Below, piece after piece: positions 57,487 to 64,000 of a stretch of 64,000 nucleotides of DNA (the first letter of the stretch is position 1; each line of letters opens with the position of its first letter). The stretch covers positions 1,464,997-1,528,996 of the forward strand of contig CM043964.1 in assembly GCA_014529385.2 (NCBI GenBank). The letters are read 5' to 3'. Both the position numbers and the translations under genes were made by a program. Source of the stretch: Adiantum capillus-veneris. Taxonomy: Eukaryota > Streptophyta > Polypodiopsida > Polypodiales > Pteridaceae. Below the pieces are notes generated by a model, which was not told where the DNA came from, did no database searches, and was given only the letters and a program-made list of their open reading frames with translations.

Positions 57487-57744
57487 ATGGACGAGTGGCT
57501 TCTTGAATTTTATAATTGGACCACTGAAGAGGAGGAGCTTCAAGAAGGTTTGACTCAAGTCATCAAGAAACTCTTGCCAGGGTGTTGTATTGTTAGCATA
57601 GAAGAGGTGGTAAGACCCTCTTTCCCTACTCAAATTGTTTACATTTCTCATCATCCCCGCAAGCATAAAAGCAAGGCACAAGCTGCATCATGCTTACATT
57701 GTAGCCAAAAACCGCACCTTCGACATGAGTGTAACCCAAAGTGA
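57487..57744 (+). CDS. Small GP2 ORF with a zinc knuckle, upstream of gag
   Basis: 85 codons, MDEWLLEFYNW...ECNPK*. The C-terminal part has CLHCSQKPHLRHEC, an exact CX2CX4HX4C knuckle, after a Lys/His-rich segment; the N-terminal half is acidic and likely helical. An additional ORF before gag is unusual; Ogre-type plant elements have one, but I see no similarity claim to make. It may be a real nucleic-acid-binding accessory protein, a piece of a duplicated gag, or captured host sequence. Confidence 0.45.
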   Translation: MDEWLLEFYNWTTEEEELQEGLTQVIKKLLPGCCIVSIEEVVRPSFPTQIVYISHHPRKHKSKAQAASCLHCSQKPHLRHECNPK

Positions 57745-58815
57745 AGAAAAGGCCATCATTTTCTCCCTCGACATCTACACAGGCGTTCTCACATCAGTAG
57801 GCTTTCAAGTAGCACCAGGCTTCTCTACATCTACGTCCACATCTTTCCCACCTATTCCACCTACTCCCACAACAAGCCTTCACAACTCGAGGAAGCTACT
57901 ACAAACGCGTGGTCCCTCCCTCTCCCTTGCACCAAAAGATTCAAGGGTTTTCCAGCGCCGACAATCACCCCGTCTCCAAAACAAAAGGGTAAATCCTCCA
58001 AAGTCTTTCTATACCTCACTCTCATCTCATGAGCCAGGAACTAGAAACAGCAGCATGGATTCTATGTCGTCTACCGAGGTGATGAATTGGCGGAGCTTGT
58101 CATCGACAAGGTCTTTGACACTGGTTTTGCTTGGCGGAAAGACAAGACCCTCCACCTTCAAGGGCTGTTGCTTGTGAATCAAGGCTATGATGACGACTTT
58201 ACAGCTTGCTATGTATCCATCCAACTTGGATTAATACAAGTGGTAAGACTCACCGCCTACCTCATCACACCTGTGTATACATTAGATGGCACTCTATCTT
58301 GCAGGAAAGTGAAGTTGCTCAAAGAGAGAGAGTTCAAGCTTTTCCAAGAGCTTGCTAGAGGGACAGTCCTAGAGCTAGAGACGAAGACAACCTTGTCCTG
58401 TGGTACTATAAATTTGACCTCAACTACCAAGAGCTCTACACCTCCGACTATAACCTTCCACCACGAAGGAGAGATCCTTTCCGAATTATCATGTGATGGA
58501 CCCAGCGCATTAGCCTTTTGCAAGGAACCAAACTTATGCACCACAAGGAATTCAATCAATCAAAGTAATCTTGGACCGCAAGATGTTTTATCAGTAGATC
58601 ATTACAACCATGTTTGGTAGAGAACGACTGCAAGAGATAACCACCTCTTCTCTATCCTTTATCCTCCCTATGATTAATCATGAAGTGTCTTTTAATGTAG
58701 CTATTTTCATCCTTGTATAGTATGTTTTCCATCTACCGAGCACCCATGTATTGAATCTCTATTTTTTTATAAAAAAAAAAGATTTCTAAGTCGAGTTAAT
58801 TTTCTCACTCTCACA
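57745..58815 (+). other. GP2 region between small ORF and gag
   Basis: Coding-like pieces in two frames: 57635-58177 (Ser/Thr/Pro-rich) and 58087-58620 (177 codons, with YVVYRGDELAELVIDK just upstream of its first Met). No family was recognised. The second piece is long and its composition looks like protein, so captured or degenerate coding is possible. From 58620 to 58815 the sequence is AT-rich leader. Confidence 0.4.
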
Positions 58816-59949
58816 ATGGCAAGTGTAGCATTTCCAACCTTTACTGGTAAGGTGGGTGAGGATGCTGCAGACTTTCTAGACAACTTGGAAATAGCATGTG
58901 TCATCTCTGCGAGAGATGATGATGCTTCGCGCTTGCGCATCTTCCCACTTCTAATGAAGGTGGAGGCAAAATCATGGTACAATGCCTTGGCACAAGCAAC
59001 CAAGGAACGGTGGGACTTATTAAGAGCAGCCTTTGTCAAGCGTTTTGGAGAGGGCACAACATCAGAGAAGCTATGGCAATTGTTGACAGAGTTGAAGCAG
59101 GGCAGTATGCTGGAATACGCATCATATGAGTCAAAGTTTGTAGATTTATGGGGGCGATGGGTTGCATCGCTAAGAGAGGATGAGGGGGCACCTGATTTCC
59201 TAAAGAAGGATCGGTTTGTGGCTGGGTTATGGCCAACTCTTAAAGAGAAGGTGAAGGGAAGGTTTCCTGCTACGTATGAGCTAGCAGTTGACGTGGCCTG
59301 CCTTAAAGACAAGAAGTTGTGCCTACAAGCTAGGAATATCGATGAAGAGGAAGCCGTTAGGACCCGACCACCTCTAGCACCACCTACAACAGCCGCCCAG
59401 AGGATTCAACCACAAGAACGAATTGAAGATCAACAAGACCTGCTCAACCGAATCACCAATCAACTTGAGAATCTCTCAGTCCATTTGATACAACAAGGGC
59501 ATGCACACAATCGCAACCAAGAGCAAGGGAGGGGACAACGAAGGAAAAACCAAGAATACCACTGCTACAATTGTGGGGAGGATGGTCATGGTATGTACTA
59601 CTGTCCACACCCAAGGAGGCAGAATTTCAACAGAGAAGCCAGACAAAACCAGGTTTCACCACCGAGAGCAAGACCACCACCACCGAGGGCACCACAACAA
59701 GCACCACCCGTGCAAATCCTACAACCACCCATTCAACTACAACCACCACCACCACCACAACCTCTCATTCCACCCTTACCCCCACCACTAGTTGGCAATC
59801 AAACAGTAAGCGTCATCAGTCTTGAAGGTAAAAGAAAGGAGAAAGTGGAGGAGGATATCAAGGGAGTAGCAAAAGGTAAGACCAAGTTTAAAGGAGTAGA
59901 TGCCATAGGGGTAAAACGCGCTAGGCATGGTGAATCTTCCCAAAAGTAA
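58816..59949 (+). CDS. GP2 gag
   Basis: 377 open codons from MASVAFPTFTG. Residues about 10-175 form the helical retrotransposon-gag domain (DFLDNLE, RWDLLRAAFVKRFG, FVAGLWPTLK). A Pro/Gln-rich linker holds a CX2CX4HX4C zinc knuckle at residues 250-263 (CYNCGEDGHGMYYC), followed by a Pro-rich stretch and a basic tail. Intact. The protease follows in the same frame after one stop (TAA 59947-59949). Confidence 0.9.
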   Translation: MASVAFPTFTGKVGEDAADFLDNLEIACVISARDDDASRLRIFPLLMKVEAKSWYNALAQATKERWDLLRAAFVKRFGEGTTSEKLWQLLTELKQGSMLEYASYESKFVDLWGRWVASLREDEGAPDFLKKDRFVAGLWPTLKEKVKGRFPATYELAVDVACLKDKKLCLQARNIDEEEAVRTRPPLAPPTTAAQRIQPQERIEDQQDLLNRITNQLENLSVHLIQQGHAHNRNQEQGRGQRRKNQEYHCYNCGEDGHGMYYCPHPRRQNFNREARQNQVSPPRARPPPPRAPQQAPPVQILQPPIQLQPPPPPQPLIPPLPPPLVGNQTVSVISLEGKRKEKVEEDIKGVAKGKTKFKGVDAIGVKRARHGESSQK

Positions 59950-59955
59950 GAAAAG

Positions 59956-60498
59956 ATGAAGACTAAAGGGGAATCTAGCAAAAAGCCGTCCAAGTCACGA
60001 CGTAAAATTGACATTGTAGATTTCTCTTTGGGTGAATGTTCTAAACCATATGATTTGGTTCAAGATGTTTCTGTGCAGGGCCCAAAAATCACCCGGCCCC
60101 AATTACTCCACCTAGCACCTAGGGTGAGGAGACAATGTACAACGATGGTTAGCACGAGACAACCAAAGCCAAAGATAGCTGGGGCTATCTCTGGGAGGAA
60201 TCTAGATGACATACTACCAGTGATGGATGCTTACATCAAAGGGCAACACATCTCCAATATCTACATCGATGGTGGCGCACAAATGTGCGTCACGAGTGAA
60301 AAAATGATGCACCGTTTGGGGTTAGAGGTGAGTCGGCCGGCACCATGCCTAGCCAAAATGGCAAATAATGTAAAAGTTCAATGTGTTGGTGTTATAAATG
60401 AAGTTAGGATAAAGGAATTCAACACCGAGGTAGATGTGGACTTCTTTGTCATGCCACACAAAGGGGAGGGCTACCCTATCATTCTAGGGAGGCCTTAG
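59956..60498 (+). CDS. GP2 protease, DGGA active site
   Basis: 180 codons. Active site YIDGGAQMCV at about residues 108-117, and ILGRP at the end. The frame stops at TAG 60496-60498 where the GP1 protein has tryptophan (GRPW). Two further TAG codons at 60526 and 60544 also fall at probable tryptophan positions (QDW; IIWM). Same frame as gag across the intervening stop, so Gag and protease might once have been a single readthrough product. Confidence 0.78.
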   Translation: MKTKGESSKKPSKSRRKIDIVDFSLGECSKPYDLVQDVSVQGPKITRPQLLHLAPRVRRQCTTMVSTRQPKPKIAGAISGRNLDDILPVMDAYIKGQHISNIYIDGGAQMCVTSEKMMHRLGLEVSRPAPCLAKMANNVKVQCVGVINEVRIKEFNTEVDVDFFVMPHKGEGYPIILGRP

Positions 60499-60707
60499 CT
60501 TATGGCTATGAGAGCTAAGCAGGACTAGGACACCGGCATAATCTAGATGAAGGATGCAAAAGGGAGGCCAATACTTTACGAAATGAAGATAGGTCAGCAA
60601 TGCGACATGGATCTAGAAACCTCTATGGATGAGTTTTCTAGTGGTGACCCTTCTTGGACACAGGAGAGTGTCCTAAGGATCTTACTAAGGGCTAAAAGCA
60701 GTGGCTT
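60499..60707 (+). other. Protease-integrase junction, reverse transcriptase deleted
   Basis: About 200 bp where some 2 kb of reverse transcriptase and RNase H coding would be expected. The text after ILYEMKIGQQ (acidic tail) passes into LARKATKYRLI-like integrase N-terminal coding with a frame change near 60700. Confidence 0.75.
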
Positions 60708-61754
60708 GTGCGCAAGGCAACAAAATACCGCCTTATCAATGACGACCTCTACTGCAAGGGTAAGGATCAAATTCTTAGACGTGTACCTCTCTCTAAAGAG
60801 ATCACTGAAATTATTTCAAGTTTCAATGATGGTGTTTGCGGAGGACACTTTGCACTTGACATCACTAGTAGAAAGATTCTACAAGCCGGGTTTGTGTGGC
60901 CTAGTCTACATAGGGATGTGCATCATTGGTGTAAAACATGCAAGGAATGTCAAAAGGCAGGGGATAGGAGGCTCACATATGAGCCTCAGACTCCTATAAT
61001 CTCATATGGACCATTTGAGAAATGGGGAATTGATGCTATTGGGCCTTTGCCAAGGAGCCAATCAGGTAAATTTTATATCATCATGGGTGTGGACTACATG
61101 ACCAGGTGGGCTGAAGCAGTTGCCACCACCCGGATTACAGCTAAGGAAGTGGCTAAGTTCGTATTTGAAAACATTTATTGCCGTTTTGGCACTCCTCTTG
61201 AAATAATTTCTGACAGGGGACAAGGTTTTAGAGGAGACCTTGTAGGAGAGCTAATGGAGAAGTTAGGTATCTCACGACGACACTCAACTCCCTACTACCC
61301 ACAATGCAACGGTTTCGTGGAAAAGGTAAATGGTATGATCTGCAAGATCATCACTAAACATGTAAACAATCACAAAAGTGATTCGGACAAGCATCTTATG
61401 GCTGCACTTTGGGCTTATCGCACTTCATTTCGCACATCCCTTGGGTTCACACCATATCACTTGGTGTTTGGTAAGGAAGCCATTTTACCCATTGAAGTAC
61501 AATTGTCTAGTCTCAGGGTGCTAGCTGGGCAGGTGGAACGTCTTAATGGTCATCTCCACAACCACATTCTTGATCTAGAGAGGCTTCAACTAGACAGAGA
61601 AGATGCTATCAACTATTATGCAGCACAGTCAGAGCAACGTCGACTTACCTTCAACAAGGGACTTAGGGAAAAAGGTCTCAAGAAAGGTATGTTGGTCCTA
61701 CGGTATGATAAGAGATTTGACACTAGGAAGGATAAAAAGTTTTCACCCAGATGA
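60708..61754 (+). CDS. GP2 integrase
   Basis: 348 open codons. The zinc finger is partly kept: GGHF and CKTCKECQ are present, but the first His position (CHDG in relatives) reads FNDG. The catalytic core has all three acidic residues: GIDAIGP, IISDRGQGF and GFVEKVNG. The C-terminal part ends KGMLVLRYDKRFDTRKDKKF then a stop; a further 150 bp to 61960 still look like the pol tail (GNYGLMDANGRLHKTRVNGW). It would insert the cDNA into the genome; no chromodomain seen. Confidence 0.85.
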   Translation: MRKATKYRLINDDLYCKGKDQILRRVPLSKEITEIISSFNDGVCGGHFALDITSRKILQAGFVWPSLHRDVHHWCKTCKECQKAGDRRLTYEPQTPIISYGPFEKWGIDAIGPLPRSQSGKFYIIMGVDYMTRWAEAVATTRITAKEVAKFVFENIYCRFGTPLEIISDRGQGFRGDLVGELMEKLGISRRHSTPYYPQCNGFVEKVNGMICKIITKHVNNHKSDSDKHLMAALWAYRTSFRTSLGFTPYHLVFGKEAILPIEVQLSSLRVLAGQVERLNGHLHNHILDLERLQLDREDAINYYAAQSEQRRLTFNKGLREKGLKKGMLVLRYDKRFDTRKDKKFSPR

Positions 61755-61976
61755 GAGGGGAAATTTGTCATTAGAAAGCGCTACGCCAATGGCAATTACG
61801 GATTGATGGATGCAAATGGTAGGCTGCACAAAACACGTGTCAATGGATGGAGGTTGAAGCATTACTTTTTGAGATTTGATCAAGCACCTATGATGGAAAT
61901 CCCTGAGGAGGGAGACTCCTCCACCTCAATTGAAGAAGAATCAAGTACAACGCTAGAGGCATGAATACCTCTAGCC

Positions 61977-61992
61977 TTAGGGGGAGGGCTAA
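61977..61992 (+). other. GP2 polypurine tract
   Basis: TTAGGGGGAGGGCTAA directly before the 3' LTR. Confidence 0.75.
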
Positions 61993-63204
61993 TGAGGCAA
62001 GCTTTTCCATGCATGGGAACCCCCCCATATATCTTTGCCCTTTTACCAAAATATTTCCTATTATATAAGTTACTTTTGATTTTTCTTACCTTTTTCACAA
62101 AAGTTTTAGCATTTATTAAATAAATATGACTTATGCTAATTAATCACGATGTAGCATAAATAAGTAAGCTTTCTTTGTTGATATCTCTTTTGACCTTAAA
62201 TATTAAATATATATATTCTAAATTACATTATATAGTTTAGTATTTTCTAATATATTTTTCATGTATATATATTATTCCACCCTACCAAATATTTTATTCA
62301 CTAGTTTCATTTTCAAACCTCAACCCCACTTTCAAATTTCAATAATACCTCCATCTAGATGATTGCCAATCTTTTCAAAACTCTAGGTCATGTTTTCATA
62401 CACATGAAGGAGCTTACACTTGAAGGCAAGAGAGAAGTCCACTCAAAGGGAACCACCAAAAGACCTTTGCAGCCACAAATAATACATTATTTGGCTGAAT
62501 TTTTTAAGTAGAAAAGAACCCCGAATCTGAAGGAGCATTCAACATGAAAGATGTAGCTCATGATCTCAACTTTTATCTCAATTGTTTTCAGAATTTTTGG
62601 AGTTATGAACACAGAGATATGATTTTTGTAGTGGACCCTAGTTTTCTCGTGTAATGGTGACACAGGTCATCCCCAATTTTCTTCCCTCTAGAATGGCTAT
62701 GGTTCTACAAGTCTTCAAGCATGATTACAAGAGACAAGGCTCTTTTAATGAGGTCTTGTCAAGTCTAGAATGATTTTATCACCATTTTTGGAGGATCCAT
62801 CCTCATCAACAACTATCCACCTTTGACAATCTCTCTTGTAAATTTCTTACCTCTCTCTTCTCTCCCTAATAAGCTTATGTTTAGCCAAAGCTAGACTATT
62901 GTAAATATCTCTTATCCTCTACATCCTACCCACATTCTCTCATCTTCTCTCTCTATTGACTCAGGTATTTTAAATAATGAGGAGACAAGATGGGAGCCAC
63001 AGTCACATGCACCCCATTTTCCTAGTCACCAAAGTGGGACACTCACCTCAAATAGAAATATTGCTAAATCCTCTCCTCCTTCCTTATATAAGGAGGCCGC
63101 GTATCTTGCTAGGTGGTGCCCTATTGCATATTCCCCATGATGAGGCCATTGTGCATAGTCTTGGTGTAGAGGCCACCGGGTCTATTTTTCACTTCTGCCT
63201 CTCA
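61993..63204 (+). repeat. GP2 3' LTR, short form
   Basis: 1212 bp, near-identical to 55483-56583 and 57311-57417 of the 5' LTR, joined at GGAGGCC|GCGTATC. Ends TCTCA before the ATGT target copy. Confidence 0.9.
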
Positions 63205-64000
63205 ATGTCACCATTCAAGAAAGCAGTAACAATGTCTGATTGATGTACATCCCAACCAAAATGAGCTGCCAATGCACATAGAAAACGTACAGTAGTCATA
63301 CGACAAGTGGGAGCAAAAGTCTCTTCATAATCTATGCCTTTTTGCTGTGCATGACCCTTTGCAACAAGTCGAGCCTTATGGAGATCAATCTCACCATCCG
63401 GCTTGAGTTTCAACTTGTAAACCCACTTTGTACCAATGGCCTTTTTGCCAGGAGGAAAATCACATAAAGTCCATGTGTCATTTTCTATAAGTGCATCATA
63501 TTCTGATTGCATGTCAGCCATCCAATTTTCTGAATTTTGTGCTTCATCAAAATTCAGAGGCTCCTCAACATCATGTAAGCTTGACACAGCCAAAGCATAA
63601 CAATTTGATGCATAAGATGCATGGCAAGAGTACGACTAGAAAAAGGTGCATCCAATTTACTATCACGCAAAGTGTGCACCAGCCATTTTGGCATACCTCT
63701 AGCCTTCTCATTTTCAACCCTTTCCTCATCAAGTACATCATGTACATCTGCATCAGTAATAGGCTGATCTAAAACATTTTCAGAAACCCCCATAGGCTAT
63801 ACATTTGCCTCATTGGAACTTATATTTGTATTTCACTGAAAAGAGGCAACAAAGTGTCATAAATGTCCTGTGAGCTTACATTACTGTCTCTAGTACATGA
63901 CAGCAAGGGCTGATCTGAATCTTCCACAAACACTACATCCCGAGAAACCAGAATACGTTTTGTTTGCGGATGATACAACCTGTAACCTTTGCTTTTAGCA
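63205..64000 (-). pseudogene. Copia integrase end and reverse transcriptase N-terminal part
   Basis: From the right edge leftwards: GYRLYHPQTKRILVSRDVVF (Copia integrase-RT linker), a Glu/Ser-rich linker, a frame change near 63600, then the reverse transcriptase start: ENWMADMQSEYDALIENDTW, KAIGTKWVYKLKLKPDGEI, RLVAKGHAQQKGIDYEETFAP, and DVHQSDIVTAFLNGDI where GP2 is inserted. It continues at 55482 downwards. The 5' part of the element lies outside the window. Confidence 0.9.

Larger units (their letters stand above)
55483..63204 (+). mobile_element. GP2: LTR element inserted in Copia, no reverse transcriptase
   Basis: LTRs at 55483-57417 and 61993-63204 (TGAGGCAAGC...TCTCA) flank a primer site, an extra ORF region, gag, protease, integrase and a polypurine tract. 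It sits inside the Copia reverse transcriptase: ATGT precedes (55479-55482) and follows (63205-63208) the element, and removing one copy with the insert rejoins the Copia reading (NGDI|FEEV). Reverse transcriptase and RNase H are absent between protease and integrase, so it depends on another element. The two LTRs differ by a block of about 730 bp. Confidence 0.9.

Overview
This window is eukaryotic nuclear DNA from a land plant (or close streptophyte relative) with a large, repeat-rich genome. Evidence: LTR retrotransposons with tRNA-Asp-like primer sites, a CACTA (TNP2-type) transposase remnant, a two-ORF LINE, a tRNA-derived SINE, long (GA)n/(GT)n microsatellites, and a host-style gene with 13 short GT-AG introns. 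The species cannot be named from the sequence. No rRNA or tRNA gene, CRISPR array or bacterial operon was seen.

Layout. 1-7.0 kb: minus-strand Ty3/gypsy element (Gypsy-A: protease, gag, leader with palindromes, primer site, 5' LTR) running off the left edge. 8.2-10.2 kb: CACTA remains (two termini, a TNP2 pseudogene) with a tandem SINE array. 10.5-16.2 kb: complete non-autonomous LTR element GP1 (gag and protease only) with 4-bp target duplication. 16.9-21.2 kb: minus-strand LINE with an open 1115-codon ORF2 and an ORF1 broken by one stop. 21.6-26.4 kb: a Gypsy scrap, anonymous DNA and a triple hairpin repeat. 26.4-34.6 kb: Gypsy-B, same family as Gypsy-A, gag to integrase, decayed and cut at both ends. 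35.0-43.6 kb: the most unusual part, described below. 44.0-48.6 kb: chromovirus, LTR and Copia scraps. 48.6-54.1 kb: Gypsy-D (LTR, primer site, long leader with about 300-bp-spaced palindromes, gag). 54.3-64 kb: a minus-strand Copia split by insertion of LTR element GP2 (55483-63204), which lacks reverse transcriptase.

The 35-43.6 kb region holds an intact 14-exon minus-strand gene (37951-41967) for a predicted 948-residue protein: a ParB-like domain (DGNHR motif), a helical middle, a lysine-rich stretch, and a C-terminal module like beta-class N4/N6 DNA methyltransferases. The SAM-binding motif (DMFSGCGG) is kept but the catalytic tetrapeptide is DFPT instead of (D/N/S)PP(Y/F/W). All 13 introns are GT-AG with matching phases and the exons sum to 2847 nt. 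The gene is bracketed by direct repeats with core GACAGCATAACGGCG, lies tail-to-tail with an open 118-codon ORF that has a TATA box, and sits between inverted-repeat arms near 35.02-35.40 and 43.46-43.63 kb. It may be an undescribed mobile or domesticated DNA-modification unit.

A second theme is the leader architecture shared by the Gypsy-A and Gypsy-D families: repeated perfect or near-perfect palindromes with a CGCG centre (CATCCTACGCGTAGGATG; AGTCTATCGCGATAGACT). Sequence differs between families but the symmetry is kept, and related partial sites occur in the LTRs. Almost everything else is decayed transposon, with many stop codons explained by single transitions (TGG to TAG/TGA, CGA to TGA, CAG to TAG). 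Gene models rest on reading the sequence alone; no database search was possible.
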